The notes: a model not told the origin generated them from the letters alone. A stretch of DNA of 64,000 nt from Camellia lanceoleosa (GCA_025200525.1 CM045761.1:133550223-133614222); one strand, 5' to 3'. Counted from the first letter of the stretch, positions 10,820-22,451 are shown. A program made the numbers and translations.

Positions 10820-12264
10820 CTAATACCTTTCAACTCTTAACAGAGTAATTAAATTAAAATCAATACAACTAAACCAAAGCTTGTTTACATGTCTTCCGAT
10901 TATGAGTTCCATCTTTCCACACTTACTACACCTAATTTTTTTGATTTCAACCTTAGAAGGTATTCTCTCTATTCTTGGACGTCCAGTTGGTCTCTTATAA
11001 AGAAGAGGTAAAACAACGTCATCATCAACAACTATATTTGGTTTCCACATACTAGAAACTGGGTAGATATAATGCAAATACGAATCACAAAAACTACAAA
11101 CATGGTAGTAATCATCAAGAAAACAATTCAGATCCTTCACACTCTTCTTTATAGCACAAAAACCACGTTTGCAAGGAAAAGAATCAATTTCCCACAATCG
11201 ACAAGAACAAGAACGTTTCCCAATATCAACCATAATTGAATGATCCAATTGGAATTCATAAATGTCATGCCTCAAAAGCGAAAAATAACCTTTTGAAATG
11301 TCTTCCTTTACTATCAACATCAAATTCCATATCAAAAACACTCTCCGGATTAGCATCATTAGCAGCATAAACATACCAACGAAGATCGTCAAATGATAAT
11401 GTATAGTCACCAAAAGCAGCACTCCTTGCTTTTTCAACACACATCCAAGCTCACCGATAAGAAACTTTTGTTCCATAGTAATCCTTCAAATCACAAACCA
11501 CCACACTAACTGATGTCAAAGGCTTATTACGAACCTCACTTGAAATTAGCCCACCAATCATATTTGAAGTCATCCTAGCATGTTTAACTGTATGAAAAGA
11601 AGATCCACATGTTTATGAACATCATCAAATTGTTTAATAACAAAAGCTTTACTAGAATTTTTCAATCTAGCATGCACACTCCATAAACATCCCAAATCAG
11701 CACTTCCCTTACAATGAACAATGACACAATCCTTATCATTCTTAACAAAATCAAAATCAAAATCGGAATGAATAGAGTACTTTGATAACGCATATCGAAA
11801 TTCAACAACTCCTTGAGTAAACCTTTGTCTCATTCCTTTCATACAATTAACCCAACCATCGGAGAGTAAAGGTTTCCATTGATTTGAATAAAATGAAGGC
11901 AAAAAATTAGTTTCACAAACAATACTACTACTACTACTAGCTTCACCATTACAAATCATATAACCTTCACCCAAAGAACAACACTTAACAAAAACATCAA
12001 TACGATAAATATCACAAGAAAGTGCAAGTCCAACCATAACCTCCCCAAACCCTCTTCACTTTCTAGACCACAATAAGAATGTCCAGGCATTGAATACGAA
12101 AGATTCAAAGAACTACCAACTAACTCACTACACTTTGCACACAATTTATATACTAAATCCTTGAAATTAAATCTATCATTATACTTGATAACCAATGTCA
12201 CACCTCTAAACTTGCACATAAGAAACACAGAATTATCGATCATTATAAATCCTGTCACAAACAA
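10820..12264 (-). pseudogene. MULE transposase (MURA/MuDR type), internally deleted and frameshifted
   Basis: Read 12264 to 10820 on the minus strand. The first segment (12264-12040) is the N-terminal PB1-like region (CKFRGVTLVIKYND; SYSMPGHSYCGLESEEG). A frameshift near 12040 leads to 12037-11570 with the DNA-binding region (FTQGVVEFRYALSKYSIHSD; VIVHCKGSADLGCLWSVHAR). A third piece across 11570-11270 matches the next conserved block (VSYR, stop, AWMCVEKARSAAFGDY; then HFKRLFFAFEA). The text then jumps directly to YEFQLDHSIMVDIG, the start of the SWIM zinc-finger region. The DDE catalytic core that normally lies between is therefore missing, with the junction near 11262-11274. The SWIM motif reads CSCRLWEIDSFPCKR, with Arg in place of the expected zinc-binding His. 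A C-terminal GRPRIERI and degenerate CCHC knuckle (CSKCGKMELIIGRH) follow. No active transposase can be made from this copy. Confidence 0.85.
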
Positions 12265-13126
12265 AAATTATATTTCAGCAAACAATTCAAACAAACTAAA
12301 ACAAATTCTAATACAGTGATAAAATTATCAACCAACTCAAACACATCCAAAAACCAACAGTGATAAATTTTATCACTATAGAAAATAACAAAAATTACCT
12401 ACACAATTAAACCACTATGCAACTTTTTCATCTCATATTCCCATACGCACTGATAAATTTTATCACAGTAGAAAATAAAAAACCAACAATTATGTCCAAC
12501 CAAAACAATTTTGCAACAAAAAAATTCAATATTCATTACATATACATATCTCAAACATTTCAATATCATCATCAAAATAAAAATTCAATATCATAAACAA
12601 CAATATCATAACAATAATATCAAAAACCAAATCAAAATCACAAACTCAAACAAAAAGTATATATAACTCTGCATACATAACCAAATAGTTTCCAATATCG
12701 ACAAATCAACAAAACAAAGAATCGTAGAATCATAGAACTGCATATATATATAGAGAGAGAGACATAGATATATATATACATATATATGTATATCAAACAA
12801 ACAAACCAAAAACCTAACAAAATCACGAAACCTGATCACAAAAATCAACTACAGTCGCAGTAGAACTCCATGATCATAAACTGCAATCAACTCTGAATCG
12901 ATTGTAACTCAACTCCAAATCGCAAACAGATTCCACTCACCGATAATCTCCAAGTAAATCAGTTCCATTCACTCACGAATTAGTTCCATATTCAAATTCT
13001 TGCTCCCAAAAGCTCACAAAAATCAAATAGAACCACAAAATTCAAACCAAACACGCGAAGTATAACAACAGGGGTAAAATCAGAATAAAAAATATAACAG
13101 GACTTGCTGGTGCATGAGATAGAAAC
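12265..13126. other. MULE right arm without a gene
   Basis: AT-rich. It contains further GTGATAAATTTTATCAC-type palindromes (12313, 12358, 12446) and a TA/GA-rich simple stretch at 12740-12795. The short open frames here (12606-12848) are low in complexity and not credible as genes. Confidence 0.6.
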
Positions 13127-13180
13127 TTAGGACCTAATGGGTAATAGATTCAATTATTGGAATCAGTTGGTAAAAAAGCC

Positions 13181-13589
13181 AAAAGAAAAGCATAAAAATA
13201 CGATATGAAATAATGAAAAAGCTATCCTATCTAATGGAATACATATAAATATGTATATAATCATGTACATGTTAAAAAGAGATTCTTAGTGCTATATATA
13301 AATTTGCTTTGCACTAAATCACTCATGTTCACTAGGAAAGTTGTTGATAGTGATCTTTGCCCTAGTTGTTGCATGCTTTAGGCTGTGTTTGGTTGGAAAT
13401 TTGGAAAATAATTTAGAAAGGAAATATAAATGTAAGCAAAATGTAAATAAAATATATCTATATTTCACCTAATTTCACATATTTTTTTCATTTCCCTTTT
13501 TCAAATCCCCTAACCAAACAAGGATTGTTTGGATGTAAAAAAATTCTGGGAAGCTTTGGATATCCCCCCTCTTATTCTAGCATCTTTTT
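13181..13589. other. Intergenic, no gene seen
   Basis: AT-rich spacer between the MULE end and the RNase H pseudogene. A GGCTGTGTTTGGTTGGAA ... TAACCAAACAAGG inverted pair (13381 and 13511) suggests a ~140-bp MITE remnant. Confidence 0.4.
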
Positions 13590-14322
13590 CGGATAATCTT
13601 ACCGATTAGGTTAACTTCAACTATTCCCCCCACTACCATAATCACTCGACAACTGTCTGGTCTATTCTTTTTCCCTTATCTTATTAGTACGTCTGGATAA
13701 ACAGAAACACTCACACTTTCGACCCAAACTACCAACCCTTACTCAATCCTTCGAAGGCTATAGCTCAGGCCTTCGAATGGCAATTCATTGCCAATCATTA
13801 TCCTAAATAGAAGCATTCAACTCCTACATTTGTTAATTGGACAACCCCTAGAATGGGATCTTTTAAACTTAACACGGATGGAGCATCAAAAGGAAATCTA
13901 AGCCAAGCCTTCATTGGTGGATTGATTCGTGATCGTTTAAGTAGATGGGTGCGTGATGTTACTAGAAACATTGGTGTTTGCTCTAGCATCTTGGCTGAAT
14001 TTTAGGCGATGTAAGATGAACTCAAGCTTGCACTTGACAATAACATAAGGAATTTGGAAGTGATGCAATGCTCTTAAACATCTCATTTTATGGACCAACC
14101 AAGAAAATCATTACCTCACAAATTTTATAACTGATTGCAACTATCTATTGAAAAAGTTAGGTGTGGTGATCTTGAATCATATTTACAGAGAAGTTAATAG
14201 CTATCTTCTAGCCAATCAAGGAGTGTTTTTTGCTTAAGGCTTTCATATGTTTTCTTCTTCCCTTCGTATTAATATTCAACTAGCAGATGATGCTAGAGGG
14301 CTTAGCTACCCTAGAATGATGT
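13590..14322 (+). pseudogene. RNase H-like (RVT_3) domain pseudogene of LINE/RNase H-protein origin
   Basis: The reading FKLNTDGASKGN (13863 on), then GGLIRDRLSRWVRDVTRNIG, CSSILAEF, LKLALDNNIRNLEV, and near the end a decayed LLANQGV matches the plant RNase H-like domain found at the C end of LINE reverse transcriptases and related proteins. The first catalytic Asp lies in NTDGASKG. Upstream, out of frame, NRNTHTFDPNYQP resembles the linker that precedes this domain in such proteins. Stops (TAG after AEF, TAA in the helix region) and frameshifts break it. No poly(A) tail is seen after it, so I cannot tell whether it is a LINE remnant or a decayed stand-alone gene. Confidence 0.75.
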
Positions 14323-14478
14323 AGTAACCTTTAATATTTTTATGGGCACTTGCTTCACAAATTCAAATTTAAATTTTGTTTAGCCAAAGGTCCAAGCGCT
14401 GAAATACTTTGTCCATAAGGATAAACTTAGGCAAAATGACCAAAATAACCATGCATATATATATATATATTGCATAAC
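14323..14478. other. Short spacer with (AT)n
   Basis: Contains an (AT) run at about 14454-14470 directly before the hAT target site. No gene seen. Confidence 0.5.
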
Positions 14479-15198
14479 CAGTGGCAAAGGCAGGAGATTA
14501 AGTTAGAGGGGGCATTATTAATTATAATTTTTTATTTAAAAAAATCATGATCAACATTAAGATAATAATAATTTTATGAGCTAAATTTAAGTATAAAAAA
14601 ATTACATATTCATTATTAATAGGAACAAATTAAAATTCTATAATAGTGTAGAATAGCTCGGTGCGGAAAGGTGATGTAAGTTTGCAATTTTAGCACAAAA
14701 AATTATGGATCAAAATTCCTAATTTTAGAAAATAAAAACACATCCTTTATAGCACAAATTATTATAAAATCTATTTAATTTTTATTTGACAGAAAAATAT
14801 TAAAGAGATGACATTGCTTATAAATGATTTGTTTTGAATGAAAATTATTAAACAATCTTAGAATATCATATAGCATTGCTTACGTAATGCTCAAAGCATG
14901 GGAAATCACAAATCACAATAAGTACTGCCTAAAAATATTGAGTTCATTATATCTAATCTATAAGATTTTTCACTATACTATTGGTTTAAACTACTGTATA
15001 AATAATACCACATAGTGCTCTCATAGTATCAAATAACTACTTATTATGAACAATACAATAAACCCTTAGCCAAAAAATATGTTAAGAACAAAAAAAATAC
15101 ATTTTGTATATAACAACAACAACACACACACACACACCAAAAAAAATAAAAACTGAGAGGGGCATGTGACCCCCAGGCCTTCTTTCCCTCTGCCACTG
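14479..15198. mobile_element. Non-autonomous hAT transposon, 720 bp, perfect 8-bp target duplication
   Basis: The left end CAGTGGCAAAGGCAGGA is inverted at the right end (CCTCTGCCACTG). Flanks are TGCATAAC at 14471-14478 and the same TGCATAAC at 15199-15206, an exact 8-bp duplication as known for hAT elements. The interior is AT-rich with no coding region. A second member of the family lies at 62994-63463. Confidence 0.95.
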
Positions 15199-15366
15199 TG
15201 CATAACCGGTTCACTCTTCTCTCTCTCTCTCTCTCTCATCTCCAAATCTAGGGTTTCCTACTCCTCGCATTACGCTGCCACAATCACTATCTCACCAACC
15301 TTGCCGCCCACTGTGCCACAATCCTATCTCGCCCTAAAACAGGATAGTGATCTAATCGACCAGTAG

Positions 15367-17666
15367 TGTCAAACTACCAAAGGCCTAACAAGACAAAACG
15401 AGGTTGGACAAAAACTTTAGGGCTTATGCGGAATTACATCATTGTCCATGAATTATTAAGAGTCCATCCAGAGCCTATGCATAGATTATATGACACAAGC
15501 AAACCACTTTATTTTTATATGTCTGGCAGTTATAAGTTCAACATCCAAAAAAAAGGTACAATATCTACAAATCTATAGCCAGTAAAAGCCAAAACTCGAA
15601 GACAAGGTCTTTGTTCGAAAGCTCTAACTTCCAAAAGTAGAAAAACAAAAGAAAAAGACTTCTAGCTTGGTCTCTCATCCACAACAGGATCCTCGCCATC
15701 ACCAACATATATATAGGGAAGAGGGGTGAGCTAAAGTCCAATGAATAGTAGCATAGTAAAGTGGTTAATGAATGAACACCGACGAACTTTATTTAAAACC
15801 AAGAACAATATCATTTTGAACATAATATAATTTGCATGTGATAATAAAACCGAACTTGCAAGCATATACATAGCGATGACATTCTCAATGCATTTCATAA
15901 CGAAACATAATCCACAACATGTGGCTAAAGAGCTCAGTTAGTAGAAGATTATTGGCTTGATTCCCAATAACTAGTAGATTTCAAGAAGTCATTTTAATAC
16001 ATGATACAAAAATATAGGATGTTCATTCATGACAAAACATAATATCATAGCTTTCATAAACATATCATACGTTTCCATTTTGAATCATAAATTTTAAGAA
16101 CATAACTTTACTATACTACTACTCACAATTGGCTTTATGAACAAGGGTTTAGTCGTCCTCAAGCTTAACCTATACAAAACAAGAATAAAAACACTTAACC
16201 ATTGAACAATCTTAAACTTCCTATATCCCTTGTTATGCAATTAGCCTTTAATCTTCTTTTCTATCCAAACGTGTTTCAAGTGGGTTTCTAATTATGTCCT
16301 CCTTGTGTTTAGGTGCCAAAACATGCCTAAAAGTGTCCCGAGAAATCTAGGAAAACAAGTTGAATAGGATGTGAAATTGTGCTGAAACAGGTCAATCCAC
16401 TCGAGTGGTCACTTCACCGCTCAAGCGGTGAATGAGTCCTTCAAGAATTTGCAGGACTGCAAAACAAAATACTGAGAGCTGCAAAAGTGTGCTCGAGCAG
16501 TTTTCTTACCGCTCAAGCAGTGAACTAACTTAGTTAGATTTTCAAGCCTGCAAAAACTCAAGCTTCTGGATGGTTGCCATATCTACTGGAGCGGTCTTCT
16601 CACCACTCAAGCGATTATGAACAAAGAATTGTTGTTTGGAATCTGCTCTGTCCTACAGATTGTTCCAAGGCTGCTATGGTTGTTTCCTATCAATTTTCCA
16701 ACTTCCAAACATACATAAAATATGTTAAACATGGAAACAAGTTTGTTTCTTAAATCAATTGCATCAAATTCTTATTTGTTTTCAAGGTACAAATCATAAT
16801 TCAAGCTTAAAAGGAAACTTTCATGGTTTTCAACTTTTGTTTTCAAAACTCAAACCCAAGTTAGAGGATCATAGGAAATCAAGGAAACATGTGAAAAGAA
16901 AGGTGTCAGGACATTCAAAATCTCAAAAACCAACTTAAAAGATTGGAAATCCTAAGTTTTTTTCCTAGTTCAACACCCTAGTTAGCTTCTTTTCCTTTTT
17001 CCTCTAAGTTCTTCATTTCTAATCCATTTTCATCGTAGCTTTGTCATGATTCATGATGCTAAATAAGTCTACTACAAGATTTAGGATATAAATCTCACCT
17101 TGGAGCACTTTTAGGATCGGTTCTTGGTTGAATCTTCTTAGGTTCTCCCTTTTCTTCCTTTCTCTCATTTCTCTCCCATTAGTTCTTGATTCCTCCAGCT
17201 TCTTCGTCTCTTTTGTTTGATAAGGGACCTAAGGTTTTATATGGTTCCGTTAAAGCAAAGGTGCAACACCCCAAATTAACTAATTCTCCTAGATTAGGCT
17301 TAGCTAATTAAGTTTAGAGCTAGGTAATCCAATCTTATTCTAATTTTACTTAATCTAATTAATTCTATCCTAAACATACATACTTATCACTAATCCTAAT
17401 CAACAAATAACAAATAGCATAGAATGGCCAAGGTCATTAGACTAAGGTCTTTAAGCTACTCACTTAAGGCATAGGCATAACCTATGGTTTCCAAATCAAG
17501 CTCAAGCTATCCCCTAACTCAAAGCACATAACAAACAATTTCTAATATAGTCTTTCATACTCATTCTTCTGACACTAGCAAGTTCTAAGTCACACAAGTT
17601 CATAACATATGGTATGAATGCATGAACAATTATATGTAGTGATGTATGGAAGGTTTGGTTGTTACA
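15367..17666 (-). repeat. Degenerate gypsy-type LTR (solo or remnant), reverse orientation
   Basis: Read on the minus strand, it starts TGTAACAACCAAACC (17666) and ends GGCCTTTGGTAGTTTGACA (15367), paralleling the ends of the 50-61 kb LTRs (start TGTGATGACC, end ...GGCCTTTGGTAAT...GCGACA). Minus-strand landmarks in the same order are a GA-rich leader near 17160-17230, three pairs of CCGCTCAAGCGG-like palindromes (16397-16615), and ATTCATTGGACTTTAGCTCA near 15730-15750, which matches ATTCATTGGGTTTTAGCTCA of the 5' LTR at 52215. No convincing 5-bp duplication is seen, so limits are approximate. No gene is visible in it. Confidence 0.55.
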
Positions 17667-18690
17667 CACTACCTCGCCTCTGGCTCCGTCTGCCTCCATC
17701 CGTCTCCGTGACAATTCACCACTTCCATCACCAAATCGTTTCTTTTCCCACTAATCGCCGCCGATCTCTATCTCACCCCCTTATTTCGCCTCTGTTGCTA
17801 ATCATCATCGACCACCTTGCTTCTATCATTCATCATCTCATTTCTCTCTCATTAGATCGCCTCTATCACTGATTCTTCATTGTTTTCTAGTACTCAATGT
17901 GTGATTTGATCTTTTTTAGTTGTTATTTGTATGACTTGTTTTGTTGTTTGTGTTTGCATTCTTTTCCATAATGCTGCTAATAGTATTTTTCTTTATTTTC
18001 CCACCTATTTTTGTGTACGAGTTTTTTTCATCTAAATGGATTTCAATCCCAGTGAATTTTAAGTTTTATGAAATTAGGCTACATAAATGTGGTACATATA
18101 GCAGTGCTAATTTATCATGCTTTTTGCTGGCACTAGAATTGAAATGAATTTTAGGATTTATAAAGTTTTGTGCAAGAACATTGAAACATTGTTTAAGATA
18201 TTCATATTCAGTTATTTTGGATTAGGAATGATGAATGATCAACATTATTGAAACATATTTGAACTTTATGAAAGTTTCTATGCAAGAATACATTAACACA
18301 TTGCATTTCTTGGTTCTCACCCTTGGAATTCAATTTATCTGTTTAATTGAATTTTTATATTTTGGTCATTACACGGTCTGTCTTCTTTTGAATAGCCGAA
18401 GATTGCTTCTTCACTAAATTAGTTTGGTTTTTATTAAGTTTCTATAATTTGCAGAGGTTAGTTTTCCAGATCTGGATGTTGAATATGAAATCAATATATT
18501 TCTCAGATCTGAAGATGAAGATGATATCCATTTGAAAAACAACAGATTTGTGATTGCCTTTTTTGTTATTATTATTACTATTAGTTTTGTTATTTTGATG
18601 TGTATGTGTTTAATTTCGAACAGATAAAAATATCTTTGTTATTGTTGTTAACATATATTTTTTTTTTTGAATAACATATGTTTATATATC
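17667..18690. other. CT-rich leader-like patch and spacer, no assignable gene
   Basis: 17667-17890 is less AT-rich and rich in CTCC/CATC, like a plant 5' leader. 17900-18600 includes short open stretches without recognisable domains. A block at 18455-18555 (CAGATCTGGATGTTGAATATG...) could be exon-like but nothing is recognised. Confidence 0.35.
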
Positions 18691-18701
18691 TGTGAGTGAG
18701 T

Positions 18702-18752
<51 letters not shown>
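18691..18752. repeat. (GT)n microsatellite
   Basis: An almost uninterrupted TG run of about 60 bp. The reverse-strand 'HTHTHT' open frame over it is an artefact of this repeat. Confidence 0.95.
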
Positions 18753-18754
<2 letters not shown>

Positions 18755-18774
18755 AGCTTTATACAAATAGGCAG

Positions 18775-19205
18775 CATTTTGAACAGATAAAATTATAAAA
18801 CCTTTGTTTGTGTGTATGTGTGAGTTTGAACAAATAAAGATTAAAAAAAAAAAATTGAACAAATAGAAAAAAGTAAATAGATAAATTTTTTGAACAGAGA
18901 AAAAATTGAACAGATATAAAAAAAAAATTAGAACAAGAATTAACACATATCAACAAATAAAAGGAATAATTGAACAGATAAGGGAAAAATTTGGACAGAT
19001 AATAAAAAAAAATGAACCCATATTTCAACAGATATTGTTTCAAACAGATAAGAACAAAAAGAAACTCATAGCATTTGAACAGATAGAGAGAAAAACCTAC
19101 AGAATTTGAGCAAATATGGAAAAAATTTGGACAGATAGTCAAAAAATTTGAACTAATAGATATAAATTTCAACATATAGTCAAAAAAAGTCAACAGATAA
19201 ATTAA
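18775..19205. repeat. Irregular short-period array of GAACAGATAAA-like units
   Basis: About 18 units of the form TTGAACAGATA followed by a variable A-rich spacer (e.g. 18779, 18824, 18857, 18890, 18908, 18968, 18995, 19028, 19043, 19076, 19129, 19190). Units vary as GAACAAATA, GGACAGATA, CAACAGATA and are spaced roughly 15-35 bp. The reverse-strand open frames over it encode only F/Y/L/C/S-rich low-complexity text and are probably not genes. Confidence 0.75.
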
Positions 19206-19573
19206 GGAATAAAATTGAAAACAAAATGTCCTTCAAAACAAATAAAAGGACTTTTTACCAAACTATTTCACGAATGGTAGATCTTTCATAAACAAAAAAT
19301 ATACTGGACCTGATGCCTTATACTCTCCTTAGATTAGACTTTTTAAAAATTATCTCTATTTTTATTTTATTGCTCCAGTTTCTACCCAAAAAATAAAATT
19401 GCTTTTGTAATGTTTTCATCTTATATAGAATTTTTATATAAAATGATGTAAATTTTCTAAATAATATTTAGAAAATATTGTTACACACTGTACTGTGTCA
19501 AATTTGGAAACTACAATTTTAGGTTTGAGCGGGCTCCTAATTAAGGTAGGATTTATATGTATATGAATAAAGG
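19206..19573. other. Intergenic, no gene seen
   Basis: AT-rich spacer without recognisable features. Confidence 0.5.
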
Positions 19574-19735
19574 TTGGGACCCCCTTTGGGGGTCACCCCC
19601 TTTGGGGGTCACCCATTTTATCCCCTTTGTCACGTGGCAAAAGGTGATTGGAGGAGCAGGAAAAAAAAGAAAAAGAAAAAGAAGAGGTGACCAATGAGAG
19701 AGAGAGGGGGTCCAAAGGGGGTCCTAAAAAGGGGG
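19574..19735. mobile_element. Short GC-rich foldback element (MITE-like)
   Basis: GGGACCCCCTTTGGGGGTC at 19576 is inverted at 19708-19725 (GGTCCAAAGGGGGTCCT). The core CACGTGGCAAAAGGTGATTG also occurs, in opposite orientation, at 41310-41340 (CAATCACCCCCTGACACATG), so it is a dispersed family. Confidence 0.6.
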
Positions 19736-20104
19736 ATGAACCATTGTTGATATATATATATATATTTTTTTTGGTTCAAATCACTGACAGCGAGATGGAG
19801 AATTCTGACCAATAAAAAATTCAGACAGAAACCTTAGCCATTATTACTTTGATTTTTATACTTAAAAAGCTAAAAACACAAATATAATGAATTAAGGTTC
19901 ATCAAGCTTGTCACGCTCGTGGTCAGATAAATTATTACTCACAAAATTAATTAGATTATCATTAAGCTTGTACACCGGCCGTCAAATAAATCATTGCCGA
20001 CAAAATCGATTAGATTTAAATAAAAAAATAAAAAAATTGTTGATCAAGCCTGACTCTGTCAAAATATTCATAAAATTACTTTGTCTGGTTCTAATTTTTG
20101 AACT

Positions 20105-20452
20105 CAAATTTTCTGAAAACTAGTTTTTTTTACCTTTCGTGTTTTTTTTTTTAGTGAACTTTTTTGATAGTTTAAGTAATTTTTTTACATTTTAAATACA
20201 ACTCACCTACATGTACCTAAAAAGTAAAATATTTATAAAAAAAATTAATAAATACACAAAAATTTAAAAATGTGTTAATTTTTTGTATTTTTGTATTTAA
20301 TAAATTTTTTATAGATTTTTTTCACAAATATTATACTTTTTAAATATATTTATATTAGGTGTATCTAAAATTAAAAAAATTATTTAAGAAATTAAAAAAA
20401 TTCAGTGAAAATAAAAAAATACTAAAAATAAAAAATTCAATTTTCAGAAAGA
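20105..20452. repeat. AT-rich foldback (MITE-like), about 350 bp
   Basis: The arm TTTTCTGAAAACTAGTTTTT at 20110 is inverted at 20430-20452 (AATTCAATTTTCAGAAAG). Inner arms CACCTACATGTACCT (20201) and TATTAGGTGTATCTA (20355) also pair. The right arm resembles 29100-29240 inside the BGAL intron element. Confidence 0.6.
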
Positions 20453-20545
20453 TGATTCAACCAAATGAAGTTTAGAAATAAAGAAATTTATACAAGTTGG
20501 GAAAACCAATAATATAATAATATATGTAATCTTTCATTTTTATGG

Positions 20546-20931
20546 AAAAATTACACTTTACCCCTTTCAACTATCACCATTTTTCACTTTACCCACTCAA
20601 ACTAAAAATTGATATAATATATCCCTTCATCTTTTGAAAGTTTTTAATCTAATCATTATGTCTCTACTCTATTAACGAAATAAACGGAAAAAAGGTGCAT
20701 GTGTGCACATGTCATATTTATAACATATCTTCAAAGGGTATTTTCGTCATAAACATGACATGTGCACATTATATGCACATTTTCTATCTATTTTGTTAAA
20801 AACGGAGACATACATATTAGATTAAAAAACTTCAGATGATGATATGAGTACATTGTATCAATTTTTAATTTGAGGGGATAAAATGAAAAAAAGTGATAGT
20901 TGAGGGGGAGTAAAGTGTAATTTGCCCCATT
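20546..20931. mobile_element. MITE with long terminal inverted repeats
   Basis: The left end AAAAATTACACTTTACCCC, followed by CAACTATCACCATTTTTCAC, is inverted at the right end (GTGATAGTTGAGGGGGAGTA then AAGTGTAATTTGCC). Interior non-coding. The end pattern (TTACACT...CCCC) is also seen in the elements at 28530-29440 and 44520-47655. Confidence 0.75.
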
Positions 20932-22095
20932 TTTAATTTTAAAAAACTTAAGGAAAAATGGATCAAGACTTTTTAATTCAAATAATTTGTAACATTTTGC
21001 AATTATATATGTGATATATATCACCCTTTCCTATTTACTTCATGGATTTAGCTTGTTTCAAGGTGGCCATCTTAATTTGAGAGAGCGTTTGAATCTGGTA
21101 GGCCTATTTTAAGACTCACTGTAGTGATCCAAACTGTTAACTTTTGAAGACTATAGTTTAATATAATATTCATGCATAAAATCAAAATAATTAGATATCG
21201 ATAACTATATGTTTGGATTATATTTGTATTACGAAAAATGAATAGCTATTTTTAAAATTATATTTATTGTCTATTTTTTTAAAAAAAATATAATTCAAAC
21301 ATACAACTATCGGTGTCCAATTATCTTTATTTTTTACATAAATATTCTCCTCAATAAATCTTAAAATGTGAACAATTCAAATCACTAAAATTGATCCTAA
21401 AATAAACCTACCTAGTCCTGTTTGGATATTTTTTTAAATTTAATTTTAGTTTTGACTTTTGATAAAAAAGTAAAAATCCACACTAAAAGCTCATAATTTT
21501 TTTTAATCAATAAATGTTCATAAAAGCTTGAAGTTGATTAAAACAATGAGCAGATTATACTTTTTCCTTTTTTTTTGAGAGGAATGAGCAGATTATACTT
21601 GTAATCCCCATAATTTGTTCTTGTCTCAATATCAATTTTGGTCTTCTAATTTTTTCATGTTGTCAATTCCGTTCAATATATGACATTTGTTAAGAAATTG
21701 GATACAAATTAAGAGCAAAATAGTTCATTAAAGAATAAATAGACCATTTCAAATTGAACAACAACTCCTCAATTAGTTTGAGGTCAGTGAATGAGTTATT
21801 ATTTTTTTCCTTGATTTTTGTTCAAATTTAAAAAAAAAAAAAAAAATTAATTGGATTAAATAGATGCAATGTAAAAAATTGAGAAATAAGATTAATATAA
21901 TTAAAACTATAAGAATCAAATTAACCTAAGAAGCAAACTCCATTTACCAAAAATAAAAAAAGTAAATTGAAATTACATTGACTAGCTTTTAATTGTTTGT
22001 TATACTATATTTTTTCCTAACGTGGGCCAATGTTTTCAATTGATTTCCTTTTGTGAAAAACTAGGTTGGTTGTTGCAACTTGCAGTCTCATCTAA
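20932..22095. other. Intergenic, no gene seen
   Basis: AT-rich. A direct duplication of GAGCAGATTATACTT occurs at 21548 and 21585. No coding signals seen. Confidence 0.5.
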
Positions 22096-22451
22096 GAGCA
22101 TCTCCAACCCACTAGGCATATAATACTTGTTAGTCAAAATGCCTAATGTAATTCACTTTTTTCAACTCCAATGCACTAGGCATATGATTAGGCATTTTGG
22201 CTCAGTTTACATTCACTAGCTACATGTAGCTAGCCTTCAAGACTAGGCAAAATGTATTTAATCATTAGGATTATTTTCCTCCATCTTTGTTGTTGATGTG
22301 GCATTCTATAAAATTAATAATATTTGGATGAATAGCTAAAATAAAGAGTATGGTTGGAGTAGAAACATGAAACAGTTAATAGGCAAAATAAAATATATAC
22401 TTTATAGTAATATTTAGATAGGTAAAATGCCTACTACCGTTGGAGATGCTC
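22096..22451. mobile_element. Tourist/PIF-Harbinger-type MITE, 356 bp
   Basis: Terminal inverted repeats are GAGCATCTCCAAC (22096) and GTTGGAGATGCTC (to 22451). They are flanked by TAA on both sides (22093-22095, 22452-22454), the 3-bp duplication typical of this superfamily. Interior non-coding. Confidence 0.85.

Larger units (their letters stand above)
6772..13180 (-). mobile_element. MULE (Mutator-like) transposon, degenerate, about 6.4 kb
   Basis: The left terminus at 6772 (GGGCAAGTTACTAGCTGGTC, continuing to CATCAAGTCC) is a ~70% inverted match to the right terminus ending at 13180 (reverse strand GGCTTTTTTACCAACTGATT, continuing to CATTAGGTCC). Flanking A-rich 9-mers (6763-6771 AAAAAGAAA, 13181-13189 AAAAGAAAA) are similar but low in complexity, so weak as a target duplication. 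The minus strand carries a broken MURA-type transposase at 10820-12264. Both arms contain many copies of a GTGATAAATTTATCAC-type palindrome (for example 9913, 10379, 10421, 10621, 12358, 12446). A LINE tail has inserted at 7339. The small element at 48749-49011 has related ends and the same palindromes. Confidence 0.8.

Noticed and set aside
15955..16025. tRNA-like stretch (GAGCTCAGTTAGTAGAAG ... GGCTTGATTCCC)
   Set aside because: Has weak A/B-box resemblance but no acceptor stem or anticodon arm, and lies inside a degraded LTR.
18590..19193. Overlapping minus-strand open frames of 118 and 144 codons
   Set aside because: Composed of the (GT)n microsatellite and the GAACAGATAAA array read in reverse; pure low-complexity text.
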